Positions 10,621 through 19,539 of a DNA stretch of 64,000 nucleotides are shown here, piece by piece. The DNA comes from Cohnella phaseoli (lineage in GTDB: Bacteria; Bacillota; Bacilli; Paenibacillales; Paenibacillaceae): contig NZ_QRDZ01000006.1 in the NCBI RefSeq assembly GCF_003386235.1, positions 177,145-241,144 on the forward strand, written 5' to 3'. The position numbers and the translations under genes are program-made. Within the stretch, counting starts at the first letter, position 1. Each line of letters opens with the position of its first letter. The notes under the pieces were generated by a model that saw nothing but the letters and a program-made list of their open reading frames with translations, did not search any database and had not been told where the DNA came from.

Positions 10621-12585
10621 TCAGACCTTCCTGAACCCGCTCAACGTGGACTGCAGCGCCGAGGACAGCATCTCAAGCTCCTTGGCTACGTCGACGACCT
10701 CGCGGCTCGATTCAAGCTGTCCTGCGCTAAGCGCCGCGACTTGCTCGGAGGTGGCCGAGGCCTGACGAGAGAAGCTGCCCACGTTGGAGATCGAGCCGTT
10801 TAGCTCACCCTGCTTGCGTTCCAGCAGCTCGATATTTTGCTTGATTCGTTCGGCGCGTTCGATGAACGCCTCCGATTTCTCGTGCACTTTGGCGAAGAGG
10901 CCGTCCGCCGTCTTGATCGAGCCGATCTGGTATTGCAGCAGCGGCAGGGCGAGCCTAAGCGCTTCGACGGCTTGGCCCACCTCCTCGCGAATCGCCTCCG
11001 CCAACTCTCCGACCTGCGCCAGAGAGAGCCGGGATTGGTCGGACAGACGTCCCATTTCCCCGGCGATGACTTTAAACCCGCCGCTCGCCTGCGCGCTTCG
11101 AGACGCTTCAATGCCGGCGTTCAGGGACAAAATTTTTGTGTTTTGGGCCATCCGGTTCATCAGGTCGACGATGTTACGCATTTCTCCCGTGTTTGTCTCA
11201 AGATTGGAGATCCGTTTCACGAGTCTGTCGATGGAGGCTTCGGATTCCATCGTCGAGCGTACGATGTCGCTCATAAATGCATTGCCATCTGAGCAGGCGT
11301 CCTTGACTTCAGCGGAAGCGCGTCCGATCTCGTTCGTCGCGTCCACGACGGCGGTCAAATCCTCTTGCATCGAGGAGACGAGGCGACGCGATTGGTCCGC
11401 TTCGGCGGCAAGCTGAGCGGAGCCTTGCGTAATTTCCTCAGTAGCCGCGGAGATTTCGCCGGAAGCCGCCGCCGTGCCCCGGGAGACCAGCAGCAAGCCG
11501 GACGCGGTATCCAGCACCCGATCCGCGGACTGCCTAGTCTGCTCGATCAGTCGCTTCATGCGCTCCATCATCGTATCGAAGCTGGCCGCAACCTCCCCGA
11601 TTTCGTCGTTTCTGCGCAAGCCAAGCCGCGCATCCAGATTGCCGTCTGCGGCTTCGTTCAGCAGGTTGCGCATCCGCAGCAGCGGCTTGCCGATATGAAG
11701 CAGCATCAGATAGCCGATCGCAACCGCGACGACGGCGGCCGCAGCGCACACCAGCAGTGTTACGTTCCGAATCGACTTCGTTTCCGATACCAGTTCGCGG
11801 AGCGGCACGATGCCGGTCAGCGTCCATCCGGTTTTTTTCAGCGGCTCGGAGACGATGAGCAGATCGGACGACGCAGCTGCCGGATCCAACGTCTGTCCGG
11901 TCTCTGCGGATTGCGATGAGAGCATAACCTTCCCGTCTTCTCCGGTTAACATCATGCCCGAGCTTTCGCTGAAGCGGATCGTTTCCAGCGTTTGCGACAG
12001 CAGGGCGGCGTCGATCTCGAACACGATAAGGTAGCCGCCGATCATTCGGGACAGCCCGAACAGATTGCCTTTGGCCAAGCCTGTATAGCCGTCCTTCGCC
12101 ATGGGCAGCCATAGGGCTGTCCCTTTCATGCCCGTAACCTTGCCGTACCATGCGGAATCCCGGTCTATCCGAATCAGGCCGGCGGATACGGACGAGATCG
12201 TCTTGTTTTCATCGGCGGAATCGAACAAGGAAATTGCCTTAATATGCGAGTTCGTGCGGGCGATCTGATTCAGCGCGTCTTGAATCGACATTTTCGCCTT
12301 CATGCCGTCGGCGGGGTCCGCCGTCTCGTCGAAGACGGCAGCAAGCTGCTGCTGCAGTTCGCGGCTCGTCGAAAATTGGAGAGACATATCCTCGAACTGC
12401 TTGAGCATCAGGCCGATTTTCTCCCCCGCTTCTCTTACGGTCGTCTGTGAGAGAGCTTTCATTTTACCCTCGATGATGGTCTGGGACTTGCCATAGGAGA
12501 TCATTCCGACAAGGAGAACGGACAGGAACGTCGAAACAAAAAATAAGATGAGCAATTTTGCCCCTACTGAACGCAGCAAATGCAT
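10621..12585 (-). CDS. Methyl-accepting chemotaxis protein
   Basis: A 654-residue transmembrane chemoreceptor. TM1 lies at about 8-28, then an extracellular ligand-binding domain (about 30-275, probably Cache type), TM2 at about 277-297, HAMP (298-355) and a long signalling coiled coil. The hairpin tip reads QNTKILSLNAGIEASRS rather than the usual Q-TNLLALNAAIEAAR, so coupling to CheA/CheW may differ. The start is ATG 12585 behind GGGGGAGG. It is divergent from the sugar-sensing histidine kinase gene, which suggests sensing of the same or a related sugar; that link is inference from position. Confidence 0.88.
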   Translation of the reverse strand: MHLLRSVGAKLLILFFVSTFLSVLLVGMISYGKSQTIIEGKMKALSQTTVREAGEKIGLMLKQFEDMSLQFSTSRELQQQLAAVFDETADPADGMKAKMSIQDALNQIARTNSHIKAISLFDSADENKTISSVSAGLIRIDRDSAWYGKVTGMKGTALWLPMAKDGYTGLAKGNLFGLSRMIGGYLIVFEIDAALLSQTLETIRFSESSGMMLTGEDGKVMLSSQSAETGQTLDPAAASSDLLIVSEPLKKTGWTLTGIVPLRELVSETKSIRNVTLLVCAAAAVVAVAIGYLMLLHIGKPLLRMRNLLNEAADGNLDARLGLRRNDEIGEVAASFDTMMERMKRLIEQTRQSADRVLDTASGLLLVSRGTAAASGEISAATEEITQGSAQLAAEADQSRRLVSSMQEDLTAVVDATNEIGRASAEVKDACSDGNAFMSDIVRSTMESEASIDRLVKRISNLETNTGEMRNIVDLMNRMAQNTKILSLNAGIEASRSAQASGGFKVIAGEMGRLSDQSRLSLAQVGELAEAIREEVGQAVEALRLALPLLQYQIGSIKTADGLFAKVHEKSEAFIERAERIKQNIELLERKQGELNGSISNVGSFSRQASATSEQVAALSAGQLESSREVVDVAKELEMLSSALQSTLSGFRKV

Positions 12586-12642
12586 GAAGGCGCCTCCCCC
12601 GGATTTGTCTCATAGGTCTACAGACGGAATACGTATTATTAA

Positions 12643-12670
12643 TTGTAAAGGCTTACGCGAGCCTGATAAT
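12643..12670 (+). promoter_or_regulatory. Putative promoter of the first kinase/ABC cassette, with inverted repeat in the spacer
   Basis: TTGTAA (12643-12648) and GATAAT (12665-12670) are 16 bases apart. The spacer itself is an inverted repeat, AGGCT-N6-AGCCT (12649-12664), a plausible operator. The boxes are only moderately good. Confidence 0.4.
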
Positions 12671-12780
12671 GTGTTATTCTACGAAAACTAGGCGCTCTTG
12701 TACGACATTGGCTCGTTAGTCTCCGCGAGAGTCGGCTGGCGTGCCATAATTGAAATGGACCGATCGTTGGAGGGATAGCC

Positions 12781-14622
12781 GTGCGCTTAAAATTAACGAA
12801 TCCTCTGACGAGGATGAACGTCAGGCAGCAGCTGATTTTGCTGTTCCTCATTTTAGTCAGTCCCGTCATCTTGCTGAATTGGTATGCCAACTCGAAAGCC
12901 GAGGCGATTTTGAAGGAGCATGTGACGAGCGCTTACGAAGAGCTGAACAAGCAAAATCATTTTCTGATCAACCGGGATATCGATACGATCAGTCGCATTA
13001 TGACGACCATTATCCAAAATCCGACCACGCAGAGCATGATCAGCAAGAAGACGGACACGGAGTTCGACCGCGTCGTGAAGTACGGGGATATGAATACGCT
13101 GCTCGGCAACAATTCCGTCGGACTGTTCGGCGGAGAAGCGATCTATTATTTTCTGTTCGTCTACGATCCGCACAACAGCTATCCGTTCGCTCCGACCATT
13201 CCGGATATCAACCGCAGGAACAACGGCTCCTCCGTGTTTTTCTATTCCGAAGACACGAAGACGTCTTGGATCGAAGCGGCGTTGGCGGCGAAGGGCAAAG
13301 GCGTGCTGGCGCTGATCGACAATTTCGGACCGAAGGGGGACCAAATGACGCTGGCGTATCTTCGCGCAGTCAACAGCATTACGAACGGCCGAAGCGTCGT
13401 CGGGGTGCTCGTCGCTACGAAGATGGACAAGAAAATCGAAGAGGCGTTCCGTACGGTATCCTTGCCGGAGGGCGGACAACTGTATTTGACCGATTGGTCC
13501 GATCGCATCCTGGCGGCCACGACTCCGACGATGGGCGAGACGTTCCGCTTTCCGGACGCCCTTAAAACCGGGCAATCGATGGAGGAAACGCTCAGCGAGG
13601 TGACCGACGATTCGATCTACGTCGTCCATACGAAATATTCGCTGCAGCAGAAGCTCGTCTATACGATTCCTACGCAGTCGCTGCTGCAGCAGCAGAGCGC
13701 GCTGAAGAGGGTCATTCAGACGATCTCGATCGTATACTCGGTGTTCGCGATTGTCGTCATGATGTATTTCTGGAGATCGCTGATGAATCCGCTGCGCAAG
13801 CTGGCGATGTTCGCGAGGTCGCACGAGCCGGGCAAGCCGCTCTCCTCCTCTCCGTCCAAGGAGCGCAACGACGAGGTTGGCGTACTGATTCATTCCGTTC
13901 ACAATATGGCGAACCGGATCAACGATATGATTCATGAACAATACTCTATGGAGATCAAGCAGAAGGAATCGCAGCTGCAGCTTCTCTACCAGCAGATCAA
14001 TCCTCATCTGCTGTACAATACGTTGGAAAGCATTTATTGGAAGAGCTCTCTAGAAGGCAATACCGGCTCGGCCGAGATGATCAAGGAGCTGTCCAAGCTC
14101 ATGAGAATCAGCTTAAGCCGGGGCAGGGAACTGATCACGATCGAGGAGGAGCTGGAGCATGCGCGGGCCTATACGAGTCTTCAGCAGAAGCGATACGAAT
14201 ACGGATTCACGATCCGGTGGGAGATCGAGGAGGAGACTTTGCCTTATCTGATTCCGAAGATCACCTTGCAGCCGTTAATCGAGAACGCGATTATCCATGG
14301 GGTTATCCATATGGGAGAGGACGGGGAGATTGTCGTCTCCGCGCGCTCCGACGGCGAGCTCATTCGGCTGTCCGTCGAGGACAACGGCTACAAGCCCGCC
14401 GACGTTGCGCGCATTAACCGACTGATTTCCGACGAGGAATCCGGAGCCGGCTACGGGATCAAAAACGTCAATAAAAGAATTCAGCTTCATTTTGGCAGCG
14501 AGTTCGGCCTGCGTTACGAGGCGAGGGAGCCGGAGGGCACCCGCGTCGACGCCACGATTCCGAAGCGGCTGGCCGAGGCTGCGGAGCAGCGTCAGGGAAG
14601 GGGAGACAACGCGGATGTATAA
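12781..14622 (+). CDS. YesM-type sensor histidine kinase, cassette 1
   Basis: A 613-residue membrane kinase. TM1 lies at about 20-38, a large extracellular sensor at about 40-300, TM2 at about 318-338, then HAMP and a His_kinase domain in which His409 (QQINPHLLYNTLES) is the phosphoacceptor, followed by an HATPase_c domain (IENAIIHGV as N box, VEDNGY as G1). The start is GTG 12781 behind TTGGAGGG. It is the first gene of a cassette with a YesN-type regulator, two sugar permeases, a binding lipoprotein and a secreted hydrolase. Such kinases sense an extracellular oligosaccharide, often together with the binding protein, and the regulator then activates the transporter genes. Confidence 0.9.
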   Translation: MRLKLTNPLTRMNVRQQLILLFLILVSPVILLNWYANSKAEAILKEHVTSAYEELNKQNHFLINRDIDTISRIMTTIIQNPTTQSMISKKTDTEFDRVVKYGDMNTLLGNNSVGLFGGEAIYYFLFVYDPHNSYPFAPTIPDINRRNNGSSVFFYSEDTKTSWIEAALAAKGKGVLALIDNFGPKGDQMTLAYLRAVNSITNGRSVVGVLVATKMDKKIEEAFRTVSLPEGGQLYLTDWSDRILAATTPTMGETFRFPDALKTGQSMEETLSEVTDDSIYVVHTKYSLQQKLVYTIPTQSLLQQQSALKRVIQTISIVYSVFAIVVMMYFWRSLMNPLRKLAMFARSHEPGKPLSSSPSKERNDEVGVLIHSVHNMANRINDMIHEQYSMEIKQKESQLQLLYQQINPHLLYNTLESIYWKSSLEGNTGSAEMIKELSKLMRISLSRGRELITIEEELEHARAYTSLQQKRYEYGFTIRWEIEEETLPYLIPKITLQPLIENAIIHGVIHMGEDGEIVVSARSDGELIRLSVEDNGYKPADVARINRLISDEESGAGYGIKNVNKRIQLHFGSEFGLRYEAREPEGTRVDATIPKRLAEAAEQRQGRGDNADV

Positions 14623-15934
14623 TATTCTGATTGCGGACGACGAGCCGCTAATTTGCCGAGGACTGGCAAACCTGCTGGAATCTTCCGGATTAAATATCGA
14701 GAACATTTATACGGCCCATAACGGGTACGAAGCGCTGGATTATTTGAAAATGGAGTCGATCGACCTGCTTGTGACCGACATTCAGATGGGCGCGATGAGC
14801 GGTATCGAGCTAATGCAACAAGCGAAAATCGTCAAGCCCTGGGTTCAGGTCATCGTCATATCGGCGCATGAGACGTTTCAATATGCGCAGCTGGCGATGA
14901 GACTCGGGGCGCGGGATTATCTTATCAAGCCGATCAATAGCGAACAGCTGCTTAACTCCGTTCGGCACGTGCTGCTTCACATGGATCGGCCCGAGCAGAA
15001 CCAGGCGGAGCTGATCGCGGATTTGCGCGAGCATTTTCGCATGGAGCAGCCCCAGCCGCAGCGCATGGAGACTCTCGATCGCCTCGTAAACGAGCCCGAA
15101 TCTGCGAGGGAGCTGCTTCGGACGGCCCGAGAGCAGGGCGTCGATCTGAACGGCCCCTATTTCGCGATGCTCAAAATCCGGCTCGACTGCGAGAGCGAGG
15201 GCAGAAGCGTCGCCGACAAGGACGTTGTGCTGCTCCAATATGCCGTGCTTAATATCGTAAACGAGCTTCTCGACAAGGATTGGAGCCATCATTCCTTTTA
15301 TTCCGCCAATCGCGACGTCAGCATCATCGTGCAGTGGGACGAGGCGTCCTACGGAGGCAGCAGCTCGGACAAAATCAATCAGCTGGAGATGATCGGACGC
15401 AGCCTGCATTTCAATATTCGCAAATATTTGGGCTTCCAGTGCGTCGTTGGCATTAGTCAGATTTTGAAGGGGCATGAGTTTCTGTCGGAGCTGAACGATC
15501 AGGTGGGCAAGGCGATCGTATGGAATCGTCAGCATCGGGACCATCATCTGTTTTTTTACGGAGATTTCAAGTGGGAGCTGACGACCGAGGACCCGACGGA
15601 CGAGGAATTGGCCGCGCAAAACAACCTGATCGTCGAAAAGGTGAAGGAATACGTGCTCGCCAACTATGCGCAGAAGGGACTCACGCTGAACGAGGTCGCG
15701 CAGAGAAACCATGTCAGTCCGAATTATCTCAGCTATTTGTTCAAGAAATATATGGGAATCAATCTATGGGAATACGTGATCAAGCTCCGCATGGAGGAGA
15801 GCAAGCGGCTTATTCAGAAGACGGATCTGCGTCGATACGAAATTTCGGAGCGGGTCGGGTACGAATCTCCCGAGCATTTCAGTAAAATTTTCAAAAAGTA
15901 TTTCGGAATGAGCCCCAGCGAAATGAAGAAGTAA
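14615..15934 (+). CDS. YesN-type response regulator with AraC DNA-binding domain, cassette 1
   Basis: A 439-residue protein. The receiver domain is at 1-120 with Asp55 (VTDIQM) as phosphoacceptor and Lys in YLIKPIN. A middle domain of unknown function follows, then two AraC-type helix-turn-helix motifs at the C-terminus (LNEVAQRNHVSPNYLSYLF and ISERVGYESPEHFSKIFKK). The start ATG 14615 overlaps the kinase gene by 8 bases and follows AAGGGGAG; the frame is open further upstream, but that part is only the kinase shadow. It is expected to activate the ABC genes just downstream. Confidence 0.9.
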   Translation: MYNILIADDEPLICRGLANLLESSGLNIENIYTAHNGYEALDYLKMESIDLLVTDIQMGAMSGIELMQQAKIVKPWVQVIVISAHETFQYAQLAMRLGARDYLIKPINSEQLLNSVRHVLLHMDRPEQNQAELIADLREHFRMEQPQPQRMETLDRLVNEPESARELLRTAREQGVDLNGPYFAMLKIRLDCESEGRSVADKDVVLLQYAVLNIVNELLDKDWSHHSFYSANRDVSIIVQWDEASYGGSSSDKINQLEMIGRSLHFNIRKYLGFQCVVGISQILKGHEFLSELNDQVGKAIVWNRQHRDHHLFFYGDFKWELTTEDPTDEELAAQNNLIVEKVKEYVLANYAQKGLTLNEVAQRNHVSPNYLSYLFKKYMGINLWEYVIKLRMEESKRLIQKTDLRRYEISERVGYESPEHFSKIFKKYFGMSPSEMKK

Positions 15935-15972
15935 GATTGCCCATGATCCGCATAGATACGCACCTGTTCACG

Positions 15973-16024
15973 CCTCATTCCTTTTCCTACAATTAGGCTT
16001 ATCGATACTAAGGAAGGAATGAGG
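15973..16024 (+). promoter_or_regulatory. Leader hairpin overlapping the ribosome site of the first permease gene
   Basis: CCTCATTCCTT (15973-15983) is exactly complementary to AAGGAATGAGG (16014-16024), which forms the left part of the Shine-Dalgarno region of the permease gene. If transcribed from upstream, the hairpin would hide the site; a transcript starting inside the 30-base loop would escape it. Confidence 0.5.
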
Positions 16025-16032
16025 GAGACCTA

Positions 16033-16956
16033 ATGAATCAAACAACCGCAGTTCCGGTCCGCTCCTTGGACACTCAGCCCAAGCGGCCTCCCGCCAAATG
16101 GAAAAAGCATCTGTGGGGCTACCTGTTTCTGATTCCTGCGATCGGCATTTTCTTCACGTTTCTGTGGCTGCCTATCGGCAAAGGGATCGTCTATAGCTTC
16201 TATCACATCGACTTCGTCAAAGGCGATACTTATGTCGGCTGGGACAATTACGCCCGAGTGCTGAAGGACCCGAACGTGCTCGTCTCGGTGAAAAATACGC
16301 TGTACTATATGGGCCTCGGGCTAGTAATCGGATTTTGGGTGCCGATTCTGTTCGCCATCGCGATCTCCGAGATGAGGAGATTTCAGGGCTTTGCGAGAAT
16401 CGCCGCCTATTTGCCTTACGTCGTGCCGGTCGTTGTCCTGTACGGCTTGTGGAGATGGCTGTACGATCCGGTCGGCCCGATTAACGCCGTATTGACGAAA
16501 ATCGGCTTCGATTCGGTGCTGTTCCTCACGGACAAGGCATGGTCGATGATCTCCATCGTCATTATGGAGACGTGGCAGAGCTTCGGTTCCGCTCTACTTA
16601 TCTACATCGCCGCAATTTCGAGCATTCCGCGCGATTGGTACGAGGCGGCCGAAATCGACGGCGCGGGCATCTGGAAAAGAATTCGTTACATTACGCTTCC
16701 CGCCATCAAAAATCAAATCGTGCTGCTGTTCCTACTGCAGCTGATCGCAACCTCGCAAAACTTCCAGACGCATTACGCGGTGCTTGACGGGGGACCGAAT
16801 AACGCGACGCTGACCTATGCGCTGCTGGTCATCCGCTATGCGTTCACCAGACAGGACTACGGCTCGGCTTCGGCGCTTGGCGTCCTGATGTTCCTTGTGC
16901 TCAGCGTGCTGGCCATACTCCAATACCGGATGTCAAGCGGCAAGGAGGAGGCGTAA
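16033..16956 (+). CDS. Sugar ABC transporter permease (MalF/UgpA type), cassette 1
   Basis: A 307-residue protein with six predicted transmembrane segments. The EAA loop, which contacts the ATPase, is EAAEIDGAGIWKRIRYITLP at about 215-234. Its partner is the next gene; the pair would import an oligosaccharide delivered by the lipoprotein at 17957. No ATPase is encoded in the cassette, as usual for such systems in this family, which share an MsmX-like ATPase. Start ATG 16033 behind GAGGGAG. Confidence 0.9.
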   Translation: MNQTTAVPVRSLDTQPKRPPAKWKKHLWGYLFLIPAIGIFFTFLWLPIGKGIVYSFYHIDFVKGDTYVGWDNYARVLKDPNVLVSVKNTLYYMGLGLVIGFWVPILFAIAISEMRRFQGFARIAAYLPYVVPVVVLYGLWRWLYDPVGPINAVLTKIGFDSVLFLTDKAWSMISIVIMETWQSFGSALLIYIAAISSIPRDWYEAAEIDGAGIWKRIRYITLPAIKNQIVLLFLLQLIATSQNFQTHYAVLDGGPNNATLTYALLVIRYAFTRQDYGSASALGVLMFLVLSVLAILQYRMSSGKEEA

Positions 16957-16959
16957 GCG

Positions 16960-17832
16960 ATGAAAGCGATCGAGAGAGGCATTATTTCGGATTACGATCT
17001 GAAAAGTCCGGGCAAACGCGCGATTTACTACGTGATGCTGCTTGTCGTGCTCGTCATGGTATGCACGATGCTGTATCCGATGCTCGTGATCTTCTTTAAC
17101 GGCGTCAAGCTCAATACGGAGGTCAACTCGTTCCCGCCGACGTTTCTGCCCAGCGAGTGGCATTTCGAAAACTACAAGAAGGCATGGGGGTATATCAACC
17201 TTCCGCAATTCGCGAGGAATACGCTGTTTATTTTCGCCGGCAATATGGCTATGACCGTCATTGTCGTCGGGTTCGCGTCGTTCAGTCTCTCGCGCATGAA
17301 CGTTCCATACAAGAAGGTCATTCAATATTTCTTCCTGCTGACGCTGTTTATTCCGCCGACGACGTATATCATTCCGAACTTCGTCAACTTGCGCGACCTC
17401 GGGCTGATGAATACGTTCTGGGCGCTGTGGCTGCCCGCTGGCGCGAACGCCTTCTTCCTGCTGCTGCTCAAAACGTTCTTCGACGGCATCAACATGGAGA
17501 TGTTCGAGTCGGGCCGGATCGACGGCGCATCCGAGCCGCGTCTGTACTTCCAGATTGCGTTCCCGCTGTCGGTTCCGATCTTCGCTACGCTGGCGATTTT
17601 CGTCTTCTCGTCGGCGTGGAACGACTGGTATTGGCCATCGTTAATTCTATCAAGCGATCAACGATATCCGCTGGCAACGGCGATCTATAAATACGTCATC
17701 AACGTAAGGCGACTGGACTTGAATCTGCGGTTCGCGATTCTGTCGATGATTACGTTTCCGCCGGTGATCGTGTTCTTGATTTTCCAAAAATATATCGTCA
17801 GAGGGCTGCATATGGGCAGTGTGAAGGGTTGA
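16960..17832 (+). CDS. Sugar ABC transporter permease (MalG/UgpE type), cassette 1
   Basis: A 290-residue inner membrane protein with six predicted segments. The EAA-like motif is ESGRIDGASEPRLYFQIAFP at about 182-201. It begins 3 bases after the stop of its partner permease, with GGAGGAGG just upstream. Carbohydrate uptake type 1 family; the substrate is presumably the product of the secreted hydrolase encoded at 19540. Confidence 0.9.
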   Translation: MKAIERGIISDYDLKSPGKRAIYYVMLLVVLVMVCTMLYPMLVIFFNGVKLNTEVNSFPPTFLPSEWHFENYKKAWGYINLPQFARNTLFIFAGNMAMTVIVVGFASFSLSRMNVPYKKVIQYFFLLTLFIPPTTYIIPNFVNLRDLGLMNTFWALWLPAGANAFFLLLLKTFFDGINMEMFESGRIDGASEPRLYFQIAFPLSVPIFATLAIFVFSSAWNDWYWPSLILSSDQRYPLATAIYKYVINVRRLDLNLRFAILSMITFPPVIVFLIFQKYIVRGLHMGSVKG

Positions 17833-17956
17833 TTCCAGTTTCCAGGTATGCGTAAAACTGCACATCATTGACATAGGAATACACATCGCTTTGAGAAATG
17901 CGCCTCCATTATGATGAGCGTGTAAGCCAAACCACAACGAAAAGGGGATTAACACA

Positions 17957-19429
17957 ATGCGCAAGATATCAACGGTAATCGCTTGTCTTCTCATGTTCAG
18001 CCTGGTCCTGGCCGCATGCGGCGGCAACAACAAGAATAGCGAGTCGTCTCCTTCCGCCTCTTCGGCTTCGCCTTCCGCGAGCCCATCGTCGAGCCCGTCG
18101 GATACGCCGTCGGACAGCGGCAGCAGCGGATCGGGAGGCTTCGATCCAGCCACGCTGAAGGCGACGATCAGCATCTACTATCCGACGCCGGACCAAGTGG
18201 AGAAGCGCGCGCTGGAGGACGACCGCATCAAACGCTTTAACGAGGTGTTCCCGAACGTTGAAGTCGTGAAGAGCGATTGGCAATACAACCCGAACGAGAT
18301 CGGCATCAAGATGGGCGCGAACGAAGCGCCGACGCTATTCAATACCTACGCGACCGAAGGCAAATTCCTCGCGGAAAAAGGCTGGGCGGCCGACATTACC
18401 GAGCTGTTCAACGCTTACGACAAGAAAGACCAGCTGAACCCGATTTTGCTGAACCAGTTCAACATTAACGGTAAAATTTTCGGCATTCCTCAGCAGGGCT
18501 ATGTCGTCGGTACAGTCGTCAACAAAAAGATGCTGGAAGAAAAAGGCGTCGCCGTTCCGCCGCTTGACTGGACTTGGGCCGACGTGCTGAATACGGCCAA
18601 GGCGGTCGCCGATCCGGGCAAAGGCGTATCCGGCATCGCTCCGATGGGCAAAGGCAATGAAGCCGGATGGAACTGGACGAACTTCCTGTTCGAGGCCGGC
18701 GGGGAAATTCAAAGCGTCGAAGGCGGCAAGGTGATCGCGAAGTTCAACTCCGACGCCGGATTGAAGGCTCTGGAATTCTACAGCCAGCTGAAGGAAGCGA
18801 ACGTAATCCCGGCCGACTGGGCGCTTGGATGGGGCGATGCGGTAGGCGCGTTCGCTCAAGGAAGAACGGCGATGGTCATCGCCGGCCCGGACGGTCCGGT
18901 CGACCAAGGCTTGAACCAAGGCGGAATGAGCCCGGCAGATATCGTCGTCTATCCGATGCCTGCGGCAGAGGCGGGCGGCAAGCATACGGGCGTTCTCGGC
19001 GGCGACTTCCTCGTCATCAACCCGAACGCTACGCCGGAAGAGCAATATGCCGCATTCCACTACGCGGTGTTCGACTACTTCACGGATAAAGGCCTGGAAT
19101 CGCTGGAAGCAAACATTCAAGCCCGCAAAGCGGAAAATAAGTTTTTCGTGCCGCCGGTTATCCAATACTTCAGCCAGGATTCCGAATACGGCCAGAAGAT
19201 GAAAGACGTATACGCGAAATACGACAACGTGTACCAATACAGCGACGAGCTAATGACGCTGCTCGACGGCAAACCCGAAGCGCAGTTCAATACGCAGGAG
19301 TTCTACGCAGCGATGACGAACGTCATCCAAGAGGTGTTCTCCAAGAAGGACGTGGACCTGAAGGCGCAGCTCGACGCGGCGGCGAAGACGGTGCAGGAGC
19401 AATTCTTCGACAATATTAAAGTGGAATAG
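17957..19429 (+). CDS. Extracellular sugar-binding lipoprotein, cassette 1
   Basis: 490 residues. The signal peptide ends in the lipobox LAAC at 18-21, followed by a low-complexity Ser/Pro linker (about 28-55) that spaces the domain from the membrane. The body is a family 1 solute-binding fold (WADITELFNAYDK; YVVGTVVNKKMLEEKGV). It hands a sugar to the two permeases encoded just upstream. The start follows AAAGGGG. Placing the binding protein after the permeases is common in this group. A gap of 124 bases before it may hold its own promoter, but no convincing one was seen. Confidence 0.9.
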   Translation: MRKISTVIACLLMFSLVLAACGGNNKNSESSPSASSASPSASPSSSPSDTPSDSGSSGSGGFDPATLKATISIYYPTPDQVEKRALEDDRIKRFNEVFPNVEVVKSDWQYNPNEIGIKMGANEAPTLFNTYATEGKFLAEKGWAADITELFNAYDKKDQLNPILLNQFNINGKIFGIPQQGYVVGTVVNKKMLEEKGVAVPPLDWTWADVLNTAKAVADPGKGVSGIAPMGKGNEAGWNWTNFLFEAGGEIQSVEGGKVIAKFNSDAGLKALEFYSQLKEANVIPADWALGWGDAVGAFAQGRTAMVIAGPDGPVDQGLNQGGMSPADIVVYPMPAAEAGGKHTGVLGGDFLVINPNATPEEQYAAFHYAVFDYFTDKGLESLEANIQARKAENKFFVPPVIQYFSQDSEYGQKMKDVYAKYDNVYQYSDELMTLLDGKPEAQFNTQEFYAAMTNVIQEVFSKKDVDLKAQLDAAAKTVQEQFFDNIKVE

Positions 19430-19438
19430 AACGAAGAT

Positions 19439-19482
19439 GAGGGTTGCCTTGGGCGAACGAAAGTTTGCAAGGGGCAACCCTC
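19439..19482 (+). terminator. Stable hairpin after the binding-protein gene, likely mRNA stabiliser or attenuator
   Basis: GAGGGTTGCC (19439-19448) pairs with GGCAACCCTC (19473-19482), and an inner stem GCGAAC/GTTTGC closes a GAAA tetraloop. No T tract follows, so it is more likely a 3' stabiliser keeping the binding-protein mRNA abundant than a full terminator. Confidence 0.6.
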
Positions 19483-19539
19483 TGCAATATCCGGATAACG
19501 GAGGAGCCTCAACAATCGATCAACGGGAGGACGGCTGCG

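Noticed and set aside
12853..14007. A 384-codon minus-strand open frame inside the cassette 1 kinase gene
   Set aside because: Shadow of a GC-rich kinase gene with clear domains on the plus strand; product is Arg/His/Asp-rich with no family features.
17868..17896. Promoter before the cassette 1 binding-protein gene
   Set aside because: TTGACA is perfect, but the hexamer 17 bases later (TTGAGA) is too poor to call.
18335..19237. A 300-codon antisense open frame in the cassette 1 binding-protein gene
   Set aside because: Shadow of a well-supported lipoprotein gene.
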